A stretch of DNA of 64,000 bases, taken from the NCBI GenBank assembly GCA_035249905.1, contig DATFFT010000097.1, positions 31,941 through 95,940 of the forward strand. Direction: 5' to 3'. The notes beneath the pieces were generated by a model. The model made no database searches. It was not told where the DNA came from and worked only from the letters and a program-made list of their open reading frames with translations. The stretch's first letter is position 1. Every line of letters starts with the position of its first letter. Shown in pieces: positions 17,679 through 26,211 of the stretch. The stretch comes from JAOUEA01 sp035249905 (lineage in GTDB: Bacteria; Actinomycetota; UBA4738; HRBIN12). The position numbers and the translations under genes were made by a program.

Positions 17679-19145
17679 ATGAGCGTGAGCCGGCGCGACG
17701 ATCCTCGTCGACGTGCCTCGGTCGCGGCGGTCTGCGCCGTGCTCGTCTGTGTCGCCGCCGCCGCCGCTGCCGCCGACGCAACGTCGGCCGCGCGATCCGT
17801 GCGGCTTCCCAACGTGCTGGTTGTGATCACCGACGACCAGCCCTGGGATTCGCTCCCGACCCTGACAGGTCCTCCCGCGATGCCCTGGCTCGAGTCGCGC
17901 CTGGCAGATCCCGACGATCGATGGGTCCGCTTCACGAACGCCGTGGTCGACGTGCCCCTGTGCTGTCCGTCGAGGGCGTCGATACTGACCGGGCTCTACT
18001 CGAGGCACACCGGCGTCGAGAGCAACGGCGACGGGAGAGACCTCGACGAATCGTCCACGCTCGCGACGTGGCTCGACGACGCCGGCTATCAGACCGCGTT
18101 CATCGGGAAGTACCTGAACGGGTATCCGTGGGACCGCGGCCCGTACGTGCCGGCCGGCTGGGATCGCTTCGTGGCCAAGCGGAACCTGGACATGTCGACG
18201 ACCTACCTGAACTACCCCTTCGTCGATCAGGGCGTGCCCTTGACGGCGGGGTCCGGCGATGGTTCCTATGCGACGTCGCTGCTGGCGGAGAAGGCCTCGG
18301 CATTCCTTGCCGGCGCCTCGACGGAACGACCGTGGTTCCTCGTCTTCGCACCCAGCGCGCCGCACGCACCCTGGACGCCCGCGCCGACGGATGCCGGAAG
18401 GCTCGCCCGGACCTCGATCCCGTTGCCGGATCTCCGCACGTTGAACGACGTTCGCGGCAAGCCGTCCTGGATCCGGGCCTCGCCGCCGATCGACGGCCCG
18501 ACCGCGGTCGTACTCGAGGACCTTCGACGCCGCATGCTGGAGACCCTTGCCGAGGTCGACCGAGCGATGCGAGCGCTCGTGCACGAGGTCGAGGCCAGGG
18601 GGGAGCTCGAGCACACGCTCGTCGTGTTCCTGTCCGACAACGGCTACTCGTTCGGCGAGCATCGGTGGATCGGCAAACGATGCCCGTACGAGGCATGCGT
18701 CCGGATCCCGCTCATCGTCCGATCGCCCTGGACCGGAGCCGGTGTGGTCTCCACGCCGGCAACGAACGTGGATCTGGCTCCGACGATCCTGGATGTGACC
18801 GGCCTGGGCACGGGAGCGGAACCGGTGGACGGGCACAGCCTGCTGCCGATGCTCGACGACGGTGTCGTCGATGCGTTCCAACGCGACGCGGTGCTGATCG
18901 AGTGGGCCGGTGACGGCGAGGTCCCGCCGTGGCGAGGAGTGCGGACCGAGGCTTTCAGCTACGTGGAAGCGGCGGACGGCACGATCGAGCTCTACGACCT
19001 CACCGGCCGGCTCGGCTCCGCGGATCCGGGGGAGCTCCGCAACCGTGCCGGAGATCCACGCTACATGGCCGTCCAGCGATCGCTCGCGGCATCGCTCGAC
19101 CAACTGATGGCCCAGGACCCCGTTCCGGCGTTTCCCCGAGGCTAG
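17679..19145 (+). CDS. Secreted type I sulfatase
   Basis: The 488-residue protein begins one base after the preceding stop. Residues 13-33 form an export signal (ASVAAVCAVLVCVAAAAAAA). The sulfatase core starts at NVLVVITDDQPWDSLPTL, which supplies metal-binding aspartates. C95 in LCCPSRASILTGLYSRH fits the CxPSR motif, in which the cysteine is converted to formylglycine. FLSDNGYSFGEHRWIGKR supplies further metal and sulfate ligands. It should hydrolyse sulfate esters outside the cell, possibly of sulfated polysaccharides or glycolipids; the substrate is unknown. A formylglycine-generating enzyme is not in the window. The next gene follows after 11 bases. Confidence 0.88.
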   Translation: MSVSRRDDPRRRASVAAVCAVLVCVAAAAAAADATSAARSVRLPNVLVVITDDQPWDSLPTLTGPPAMPWLESRLADPDDRWVRFTNAVVDVPLCCPSRASILTGLYSRHTGVESNGDGRDLDESSTLATWLDDAGYQTAFIGKYLNGYPWDRGPYVPAGWDRFVAKRNLDMSTTYLNYPFVDQGVPLTAGSGDGSYATSLLAEKASAFLAGASTERPWFLVFAPSAPHAPWTPAPTDAGRLARTSIPLPDLRTLNDVRGKPSWIRASPPIDGPTAVVLEDLRRRMLETLAEVDRAMRALVHEVEARGELEHTLVVFLSDNGYSFGEHRWIGKRCPYEACVRIPLIVRSPWTGAGVVSTPATNVDLAPTILDVTGLGTGAEPVDGHSLLPMLDDGVVDAFQRDAVLIEWAGDGEVPPWRGVRTEAFSYVEAADGTIELYDLTGRLGSADPGELRNRAGDPRYMAVQRSLAASLDQLMAQDPVPAFPRG

Positions 19146-19156
19146 ACTGCCCCATC

Positions 19157-20680
19157 GTGTCGCAGCCGTCGGGTCCCCTCATCCGCCCCTCCGGTCCGCG
19201 TCGTCCCTCGCGCGAGCAGATCGCCCGCCGGCGAACCTTCGCGGCGCTGATCGTGGTGTTGGTCGTTGCGCTCGTCTGGTTCATGTGGCCGGGCGGCGAT
19301 GACGGAGCCCGCCGGGCAGGGAGTCGGAGTCCGGATCCCGCCGACGGCGGTGGCAACGGGAACGCCAACGGCGGCAACGCCGGGCGACCCGACGACGACG
19401 CCGGCGTCGTCGTGCCGGGCGAGAACCCGATCGAACATGTGATCTTCCTCGTGAAGGAGAACCGGAGCTTCGACCACTACTTCGGGAGGTACCCGGGGGT
19501 CGAGGGGGCGACCCACGGCGAGACGATGGACTGCTCGACGTTCGCCGACGCCGGCAGGGTCGAGCTCAAGGACGCTCCCCTGGTACAGCCGCACGATCTG
19601 GGCCACGCGTTCTATCCCGGGCTGCTTGCGATCAACGGCGGCAGGATGAACGGGTTCAACTGCATCGCGCTCGGTGAGGACCTTGCCGGCTACTCGCAAT
19701 ACGACCGCGGCACCCTGCCCGCCTACTGGGCGTACGCGGACCGTTTCGTCATCGCCGATCACTTCTTCACGTCGATGTACGGCCCCACGTTCCCGGAGCA
19801 TCTCTATACGGTGGCGGCGCAGAGCTACGGCATCGTCGACAACAAGACCACGACGAACGTGGAGGGGAACTACTGCGACGATCCCACCGAGTACACGCAG
19901 CGGTTCCCGATCGAGGATCTCTCCGAGGCCGACATCAAACGCATCATGCGGCTCGAGGAGAACATCACCGAGGGTGGGCCGCCGAACGGACAGCTGCTGA
20001 AGATCGCCCAGTACTGGGAGAGCGCCCGTACCTGCATCAACATCAAGGTGATCCAGGACCAGCTCGAACGGGAGAAGGTCAGCTGGAAGTACTACGCGCT
20101 TCCCGACAAGTGGATGAACGCGCTGCAGGCCATCCGCCACGTGCGATTCGGCGACATGTGGAACAAGGTCCAGGACCCCGAGACGATCCTGCAGGACCTC
20201 AAGCAGGACACCCTGCCGGCGGTGTCGTGGCTGATCCCCCCCGAGGGGCAGCCGAACGAACACCCCGGATCGGGCACCAACGTCTGTGAAGGCGAGAATT
20301 GGACCGTCGAGTACCTGAACGCGATCCAGCGGAGCGAGGCATGGCCGAACACCGCCGTCGTGATCGTGTGGGACGACTTCGGAGGCTTCTACGACCATGT
20401 GTCCCCGCCCCACTACGACATCATGGGCCTGGGACCGCGCACGCCCGCGTTGATCATCTCGCCGTGGACCCGCCGTGGCGACAACCCCGACGGCGGTGCG
20501 ATCGACGACACCGTGTACGAGTTCTCCTCGGTGTTGAAGTTCATCGAGGAGCTGCACGAGCTGAAGCCGATGACCGATCGTGACGCGCGCGCCGACCCGC
20601 TGTCCGGCGCGTTCGATTTCACCCAGGAGCCCCGGCTGGGGCCGCTGATCCTCGAGCCGCGCGATTGCCCGAGCTCATGA
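19157..20680 (+). CDS. Membrane-anchored phosphoesterase (phospholipase C/AcpA family)
   Basis: The GTG at 19157 is eight bases after TAGACT (19143-19148) and has no ribosome binding site, so it may have its own leaderless transcript. The 507-residue product has a basic cytoplasmic start, one membrane segment (FAALIVVLVVALVWFMW), a Gly/Asn/Asp-rich linker, and then the phosphoesterase domain of PF04185 type. Landmarks are IEHVIFLVKENRSFDHYFGRY, DHFFTSMYGPTFPEHLYT and VVIVWDDFGGFYDHVSPPH, which hold the metal and phosphate ligands. Relatives are phosphatidylcholine phospholipase C and acid phosphatase AcpA. It acts outside the membrane; phospholipid or phosphate ester scavenging is likely. Confidence 0.85.
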   Translation: MSQPSGPLIRPSGPRRPSREQIARRRTFAALIVVLVVALVWFMWPGGDDGARRAGSRSPDPADGGGNGNANGGNAGRPDDDAGVVVPGENPIEHVIFLVKENRSFDHYFGRYPGVEGATHGETMDCSTFADAGRVELKDAPLVQPHDLGHAFYPGLLAINGGRMNGFNCIALGEDLAGYSQYDRGTLPAYWAYADRFVIADHFFTSMYGPTFPEHLYTVAAQSYGIVDNKTTTNVEGNYCDDPTEYTQRFPIEDLSEADIKRIMRLEENITEGGPPNGQLLKIAQYWESARTCINIKVIQDQLEREKVSWKYYALPDKWMNALQAIRHVRFGDMWNKVQDPETILQDLKQDTLPAVSWLIPPEGQPNEHPGSGTNVCEGENWTVEYLNAIQRSEAWPNTAVVIVWDDFGGFYDHVSPPHYDIMGLGPRTPALIISPWTRRGDNPDGGAIDDTVYEFSSVLKFIEELHELKPMTDRDARADPLSGAFDFTQEPRLGPLILEPRDCPSS

Positions 20681-21405
20681 TCGGGCGGCGGATCGTTCCG
20701 ATGCTCGTGGCGCTGCTGGGGCCGTCGCTGCTCGCCGCCGCCGATCCGGCCGGGGACCCGGTCCGGTGCCCTTCCCTGTCCGCGGGCTCCGTATCGGCCG
20801 TGGCGAGCGTTCCGGATCTAGTGCACGCCGACGGCGAGATCGTCGAGCTCGGCACCTCGATCCGATTCACGCTCCGATTCGCGGAGCCGTTGACCGTGCC
20901 CGACGGCGAGGGACATCCCTTCCGCGTCGACGTCGTGCTGTTCGATCCCGAGGTGCCCCCCATCGACGCGGGGCTGTACCGCGACGTCAACCGCATCCTT
21001 CGCTACGACGCGGTGAGCGAGCCGGTGACGACGACGCTCCTGCTGCCGGAGGCGGGCCAGAGCCGCTTCCTGCCCCCGACGATCGAGGGTGACACCCTGG
21101 TCCTGCAGGTTCCCGGGCGCACCGTGGTCGCCGACGAGGACGAGACCGGCACGTCGCCGGGGCTCGACCAGCTGCGATGGGGGGTGATCGTCCGCGACGA
21201 GGGAGCCTGCGACCTGCTCGGCGATGGGCGACCCGGCGAAGCGCTCGTTCGCGCGGCAGATCGCGATCCGACGCGGGCCGCCGAAGCGCCGCCGGTCGGA
21301 TCCGGCTCGTCATCGCCCCCATGGCCGGCGATCGTGGCCGGGGTGGCACTCGCGTCGATCCCTGCGATCGGCTATCTGTTCCTGCGCCGACGCAGCGCCC
21401 GGTAG
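20677..21405 (+). CDS. Exported protein with C-terminal membrane anchor, function unknown
   Basis: ATG 20677 overlaps the previous stop (ATGA), so translation is probably coupled to the phosphoesterase. The 242-residue product has an N-terminal signal (IVPMLVALLGPSLLAAADP), a beta-rich extracellular domain with two cysteines (near residues 31 and 172), and a C-terminal membrane helix followed by arginines (AIVAGVALASIPAIGYLFLRRRSAR). No LPxTG-like motif is seen. I do not recognise the domain. Its position suggests it helps the phosphoesterase or sulfatase at the cell surface. Its end overlaps the convergent carbon-nitrogen hydrolase by 34 bases. Confidence 0.7.
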   Translation: MIGRRIVPMLVALLGPSLLAAADPAGDPVRCPSLSAGSVSAVASVPDLVHADGEIVELGTSIRFTLRFAEPLTVPDGEGHPFRVDVVLFDPEVPPIDAGLYRDVNRILRYDAVSEPVTTTLLLPEAGQSRFLPPTIEGDTLVLQVPGRTVVADEDETGTSPGLDQLRWGVIVRDEGACDLLGDGRPGEALVRAADRDPTRAAEAPPVGSGSSSPPWPAIVAGVALASIPAIGYLFLRRRSAR

Positions 21406-22225
21406 TCGGGCTCCGCGGCGTTGGGGCCGTGCTCCTCGAGCTGCCACAGCAACCGGTTCATGCCGCGTGTGCCGCGCTCGCGCACCGTGCGGACCCGGTC
21501 GAGGCCGAGGACCCCGCTGATGAGCTCCTCGCCCGAACCGCCCTCGAACAACACATGTCCCTCGGGATCGACGCCGATCGATCGCCCGCCGCCACGTCGA
21601 GCGCGCCGTTCACGTTCAGCACGTAGCACTGGTTCGCGATCGCGTTCGCGCGAGCGAGCACGAGCTCCTCCTCACGGTCGGCGGTGCTCGTGAGCGTCGG
21701 ATGCAGCAGCACCTCGGCGCCCCCGAGCGCGAGCGCTCGGGGGACCTCCGGGAACCACCCGTCGTAGCAGATCAGCATGCCGGCTTTCCCCATGCGGGGC
21801 ATGTCGACGACGGGCGGAGGCGCGGAGCCGGGGTCGGTGGCCTCGAAGGGCATCCACGGGAAGAGCTTGCGGTAGCTGGCTGCCAGCGAGCCGTCGGGCG
21901 CGAACAGCAGCGCCGTGTTGTACGTCTTCCGCCCCGCGGCCTCGTAGATCGAGCCGGCTTGGATCCAGCGACGCGCGCGGCGTGCCACCGCTCCGATGCG
22001 TTCGGTGAACGGCCCGGGCACGCGATGACGGTTCCCGTCGATCGCGACGTGCGTCCGGAACGGCATCTCGCCCGCGAGGAACAGCTCGGGGAAGAGGTAG
22101 AGCTGCGCCTTCGGGAACGTCCGACGCATCGTGCGCACCTCCGTCGCGAACTTCTCGAACGTGGCCTCGGGGTAACCGCCGACGGGCGAGATCTGTGCTC
22201 CCACGACGTGCACGAGCCGCGTCAT
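21372..22225 (-). pseudogene. Carbon-nitrogen hydrolase (nitrilase superfamily) with a frameshift
   Basis: From ATG 22225 the frame encodes a nitrilase-fold amidohydrolase with its Glu-Lys-Cys triad: E in LYLFPELFLAG, K in ASYRKLFPWMPF and C in GMLICYDGWFPEVPR. After NVNGALDVAAG (near 21587) this frame degenerates. The expected continuation GRSIGVDPEGHVLFEGG, then VRTVRERGTRGMNRLLWQLEE, lies in another frame down to a TAG at 21372-21374. Adding one G to the G-run at 21585-21587 (minus strand) would restore one continuous protein of about 284 residues. This is either a recent inactivating deletion or a sequencing error. The substrate is unknown; it lies 36 bases after kamA in the same direction, so co-transcription is likely. 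Confidence 0.8.
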
Positions 22226-22261
22226 GACCAGAACGCTAGGGGAAGGGCCCGATGGCGGCGG

Positions 22262-23749
22262 TCAGACCGTGGCCGGTTCGCCCTCGTTCGCCGAGCCGAG
22301 GTCGTCGCCCGCGGGCTCGATCGGGGCCGGGGGCTCGATCCAGCGTGCATCGGGAAGGCCGTTCGCGACCTGCTCGCGCCACCACTGCTGACCCTCCTCG
22401 GGCAGCGTGTAGATCGGATCGAAGTACACGTACTCGCGGGAGAGCGCCTCAGGGTCGTCGAACTCGATGCCGGTGCGGTAGTTCTTCGTCCACGTCGAGA
22501 TGCCGCGCTCTCGGTCGTAGCTCTCGACCATGTGCACCCATCGCTTCCCCACGAACGGCACGTCGCAGATCACGCGCGGCGTGGCGAACCCCGGCATGTA
22601 GCCCAGCAGCGCGAACTGCAGATCCTGCGCCTCGGCCACCGACGTGCGCCAGTGCTCGGCGTTGGGGATCATGTCGCACATGTAGAAGTAGTAGGGCATG
22701 ATCTTGGCGTGATCGAGGAGCATGAAGCAGAGCTCCAGCAGATCGCCCGGTGAGGTGTTCACGCCCCGAAGCAGCACACCCTGGTTGCGCACGTCGCGGA
22801 AGCCCGAGTCGAGCACCATGCGAGCCGCGTCGCCGACGAGCGGCGTGACCTGCTGCGCGCAGTTGACGTGGGTGTGCAGCGCGATGTCGACCCCGCGCTC
22901 GTTCGCGCGCGCGCCCATGCGCGCGAAGCCAGCTTTCACGTCGTCCTGCAGGAAGTGCTGGGGGATGCCCATCAACCCCTTGGTCGCCAGCCGGATGTCG
23001 CGGATGTTCTCGATGTCGAGCAGCGACATCACGAACGCCTCGAGGCGCTTGATCGGCACGTTGGCCATGTCGCCGCCGGAGACGACGACGTCGCGGACCT
23101 GGGGCGTGCGGCGCAGATAGTCGAGCATCTGGTCCCAGCGTTCGTTCTGCTTGACCTCGAACTTGTACTTCAGCACCTGGAGCGTGTCGTTGCCGACGAG
23201 GTCCATGCGTGTGCAGTGGCCGCAGTACTGTGGGCACGTCGGGATCAGCTCGGCCAGCACCTTGGTCGGGTACCGATGCGTCAGCCCCTCAACGGCCCAC
23301 ATGTCGGCCTCGTGCAGCGAGTCACGGGAGGCCATCGGGTGCGAGGCCCACTCGGTCTCGCGATCGCTGAACGCGGGGGCCATGTACCGGCGCACGCGAT
23401 CGTTGCGGAGATCCTCGACCTCCATCGTGTTGATCATCTGGGGCGGGATCAGCATCGACATCGTGGCGCGCTCTTCCTGGTCGCGGCGGATGTCCTCGAG
23501 CAGGTCCTCGGGAAGGAGGTCGCCGAAGGCCACCTTGAACTCCTTGAGGTTCTTCACGGAGTGCGCGCGCTGCCATTGCGCCGACCCCCATTGCTCCTTC
23601 GTGACGTCTCGGTAGCCGGGCAGTCGCGTCCAGTCGGGCTCGACGTACTCGCGCCGCAGCGGGTAGTGGAACGGCTGATCCTCGGCTGCATGGGCCAGAG
23701 GTGCGCGATGGGCCGGACGGACGGATCTCGAGTTGTCTGCGGCGCTCAC
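22262..23749 (-). CDS. kamA: KamA-family radical SAM aminomutase (lysine 2,3-aminomutase-like)
   Basis: This 495-residue protein starts at GTG 23749 behind a strong AAGGAGGTG. The radical-SAM cluster motif CPQYCGHC uses C172, C176 and C179. Family landmarks include VVVSGGDMANVPIKRLEAFV, RLATKGLMGIPQHFL, RNQGVLLRGVNTS and MPYYFYMCDMIPNAEHWRT. KamA enzymes use PLP and SAM to move an amino group from C2 to C3 of lysine (or glutamate, arginine or proline in relatives). The C-terminus differs from clostridial KamA, so lysine as substrate is not certain. The acetyltransferase AblB, which would make acetyl-beta-lysine, is not adjacent; a frameshifted amidohydrolase follows instead. Confidence 0.83.
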   Translation of the reverse strand: MSAADNSRSVRPAHRAPLAHAAEDQPFHYPLRREYVEPDWTRLPGYRDVTKEQWGSAQWQRAHSVKNLKEFKVAFGDLLPEDLLEDIRRDQEERATMSMLIPPQMINTMEVEDLRNDRVRRYMAPAFSDRETEWASHPMASRDSLHEADMWAVEGLTHRYPTKVLAELIPTCPQYCGHCTRMDLVGNDTLQVLKYKFEVKQNERWDQMLDYLRRTPQVRDVVVSGGDMANVPIKRLEAFVMSLLDIENIRDIRLATKGLMGIPQHFLQDDVKAGFARMGARANERGVDIALHTHVNCAQQVTPLVGDAARMVLDSGFRDVRNQGVLLRGVNTSPGDLLELCFMLLDHAKIMPYYFYMCDMIPNAEHWRTSVAEAQDLQFALLGYMPGFATPRVICDVPFVGKRWVHMVESYDRERGISTWTKNYRTGIEFDDPEALSREYVYFDPIYTLPEEGQQWWREQVANGLPDARWIEPPAPIEPAGDDLGSANEGEPATV

Positions 23750-23832
23750 GGGAGCACCTCCTTCACGTGATCGTCGGTCATCCCGATGAGGAACGCGAGG
23801 GGAGACCGGGAGGGTTCGTCGGCGTCACTCCA

Positions 23833-23885
23833 GATGATAGCCGAAGGATGTCCGGTAGGACAGCCTCAGTTCCGGATGATATCCG
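23833..23885 (-). promoter_or_regulatory. Repeats and possible promoter upstream of kamA
   Basis: GATGATAGCCG (23833-23843) and GATGATATCCG (23875-23885) are near-identical direct repeats 42 bases apart, about four helical turns. The second is part of an inverted repeat CCGGAT-GAT-ATCCGG, and TGTCC-GGTA-GGACA lies between them. On the minus strand each GATGATA reads TATCAT, a good -10; the nearer one would give a leader of about 78 bases. The arrangement looks like a regulated promoter, but the regulator is unknown. Confidence 0.35.
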
Positions 23886-23915
23886 GCCTTGCGGCGTTCG
23901 AAACCACTGCGGGGT

Positions 23916-24191
23916 CTAGCGGCGGCCGCCACCGCGACGATTGTCGTCGCGACGGGGGCGGCGCTCGATTCGGACCTCGGGCGCCGCCTTCGGCAGACGG
24001 GCCTTCATCGGTGCGTGTCCCGTGCGCTCGAACGTCACCATGACGTGATCGGTGCGCTGCTGGCGATCGAGCTCACGCCAGCCGTTGGCGAGCAGGTGCT
24101 TCTGCCGGTTGGCCGCGGTCTTGCGGAGGTTGTCGGTGCCGGGCACCTTCACGTAGAGGCGCTCGTGCAGGATCTCTCGGTAGTCAGCCAT
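23916..24191 (-). CDS. Small basic protein of unknown function (91 residues)
   Basis: ATG 24191 is chosen because TACCCT (24206-24201 on this strand) lies nine bases before it, the same arrangement found ahead of two other genes; no Shine-Dalgarno site is present. The product begins MADYREILHERLYVKVPGTDN. It contains NRQKHLLANGWRELDRQQRTDHVMVTFERTGH and ends in an Arg/Gly-rich tail (RPRRDDNRRGGGRR) typical of RNA-binding ends. I do not recognise the family. It lies between transketolase and kamA, on the same strand as both. Confidence 0.55.
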   Translation of the reverse strand: MADYREILHERLYVKVPGTDNLRKTAANRQKHLLANGWRELDRQQRTDHVMVTFERTGHAPMKARLPKAAPEVRIERRPRRDDNRRGGGRR

Positions 24192-24220
24192 CGCCGGCTC
24201 AGGGTAGCAGGATGAAGCTC

Positions 24221-26056
24221 TCAGACTTCCTGGCGCACCCGATCGGCGATCGCCGCGGCATCGATGCCCGCCCACGCTCGCATCTCCTCGGGTGAGCCGG
24301 AGCCCGGCATGTCTCGGATCGCGAGCTTCACGACCCGGCCCGAGATCGGCCCCGTCTCGGCCAACGCGTCGAGCACGGCATCACCGAGCCCGCCCTCGAC
24401 ACGGTGGTCCTCGGTCACCAGCACGAGCCCGGTGTCGTCGAGCGCACGCCGGAGCGTGGGCGCATCGATCGGCTTCACGGAGTACGCGTCGATCACGCGA
24501 ACCGACGTCCCCTCGCCCGCCAGGGCGTCGGCTGCCGCCAGGCTCTCGCGCACCGTGACCCCGGCGCACACGAGGGTGGCCACGTCGTTCTCGGAGCTCC
24601 GAAGGATCTTCGATCCGCCGACCGGGAACTCCTCGTCGGCGCCGTAGATCGCGGGCGTGGCCTCGCGGGTCGTGCGCAGGTACGAGATGCCCGGAAGATC
24701 GCACATCGCCGCCACGAGCTTGACGGTCGAGGTTCCGTCGGCCGGATAGAGCACCGTCGACGAGTGCATCGCACGGAACATGGCGAGGTCCTCGACGGCC
24801 ATCTGCGAAGGCCCGTCCTCGCCGATCGAGACGCCGGCGTGCGAGCCGCACATCCGAAGGTCGGCCCGGCTGATCGTGCCCATGCGCATCTGGTCGAGCG
24901 CTCGGGTGAGGAAAGCTCCGAACGTCGCCGCGAACGCCGTCTTCCCCAAGACCTGCAGCCCCGTCTGCGTGCCGACGACCGCCTGCTCCGCGATGTACAT
25001 CTCGAAGAACCGTTCCGGCGCGACCGCCTGGAAATCATCGGTGTGCGTGGAGTTCCCGACCTCGCCGTCGAGCACCACGAGGTCCGGCCGGTGCCCTGCG
25101 AGCCATGCCAGCGCCTCCCCGAACGCTTTCCTCGTCGGGATCGGGTCGGTATACACCGGGGCCGGCTCGGCGCGCAGCTCGCCGAGCTCCAACGGCTTGA
25201 TGTCGGGTGGCGAGTTCGGCGTCACCGTCATGGAACGGATGCCGCCGAGCTCCTCGATCGCTTGAGCGGCCTGCTCCTGCGACATCGCCTTGCCGTGCCA
25301 CCCTTCCTGGTTGGCGACGATCGAAACGCCGTGCCCCTTCTCGGTGCGCGCCACGATCATCGTGGGCCCCGCCGCCTCGGTCGCCTCGGCATACGCGGCG
25401 TCGATCGACGCCACGTCGTGCCCGTCGATCTCGATCGTGTGCCATCCATACGCCTGAGCGCGGCGGGCGAAGAGGTCACCGTTCCACCCGTGCATCGTCG
25501 GCCCGCGTTGTCCGAGCCGATTCATGTCGAGGATCGCGACGAGGTCGTCCACCTCGTGGAACGCGGCCGCCTCCATGGCTTCCCAGACCGACCCCTCGGA
25601 CGATTCGGAGTCGCCCAGCAGGACGAAGACACGCCCCCCGGTGCCGTCGAGGCGCATGGCGAGCGCCATGCCGAGCCCGACCGCGAGCCCCTGACCCAGG
25701 GAGCCCGTGGCGACGTCGATCCAGGGCAACTCCGGCACCGGCGCCGGGTGACCCTGGAGGGGCGAACCGAACCGGCGGAGCGTGAGCAGCTCCTCGTCGG
25801 AGATCGCGCCGATGGCCTTCAACGCCGAATACAGGGCGGGCGCGGCGTGCCCCTTCGACATCACGAACCGATCGTTCGCCGGCGACTTCGGGTCTTCCAC
25901 GTCGTATCGAAGGTGGCTCGCGTAGAGCACGGCGAGCAGGTGAGCGCACGACAACGACGAGGTCGGATGCCCCGACCCCGCCTCGGTCGTGCAACGGATG
26001 CTGTCGACCCCGATCTGTGCGGCGAGGTCGTTCCACAGCTGGACCCGGTCGTCCAT
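24221..26056 (-). CDS. tkt: Transketolase
   Basis: This 611-residue enzyme transfers two-carbon units in the pentose phosphate and Calvin-type pathways using thiamine diphosphate and Mg. The start at ATG 26056 has GGAGGGGGAG just upstream. The N-terminal diphosphate-binding domain contains the early histidine region TTEAGSGHPTSSLS and the motif GDSESSEGSVWEAMEAA...N. The central pyrimidine domain contains MYIAEQAVVGTQTGLQ with the activating glutamate. The C-terminal domain follows (VRVIDAYSVKPIDAPTL). It is about 50 residues shorter than E. coli TktA and resembles the shorter, animal-like transketolases. DXP synthase is a relative, but the length and motifs favour transketolase. Confidence 0.92.
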   Translation of the reverse strand: MDDRVQLWNDLAAQIGVDSIRCTTEAGSGHPTSSLSCAHLLAVLYASHLRYDVEDPKSPANDRFVMSKGHAAPALYSALKAIGAISDEELLTLRRFGSPLQGHPAPVPELPWIDVATGSLGQGLAVGLGMALAMRLDGTGGRVFVLLGDSESSEGSVWEAMEAAAFHEVDDLVAILDMNRLGQRGPTMHGWNGDLFARRAQAYGWHTIEIDGHDVASIDAAYAEATEAAGPTMIVARTEKGHGVSIVANQEGWHGKAMSQEQAAQAIEELGGIRSMTVTPNSPPDIKPLELGELRAEPAPVYTDPIPTRKAFGEALAWLAGHRPDLVVLDGEVGNSTHTDDFQAVAPERFFEMYIAEQAVVGTQTGLQVLGKTAFAATFGAFLTRALDQMRMGTISRADLRMCGSHAGVSIGEDGPSQMAVEDLAMFRAMHSSTVLYPADGTSTVKLVAAMCDLPGISYLRTTREATPAIYGADEEFPVGGSKILRSSENDVATLVCAGVTVRESLAAADALAGEGTSVRVIDAYSVKPIDAPTLRRALDDTGLVLVTEDHRVEGGLGDAVLDALAETGPISGRVVKLAIRDMPGSGSPEEMRAWAGIDAAAIADRVRQEV

Positions 26057-26211
26057 CTCTCCCCCTCCGACCCGTCGATGCGCGGGCGATGTCGGCAGCC
26101 TACCCACTGCGTGAGGAAGCGTCGCAGGCCACGGGACGCGACCGGAACTCCCGTCGTCGGCGGTCGACGGTGGCTTCGAGCTCTGGCAGGAACCGTTACC
26201 CTTCAGTGCAG

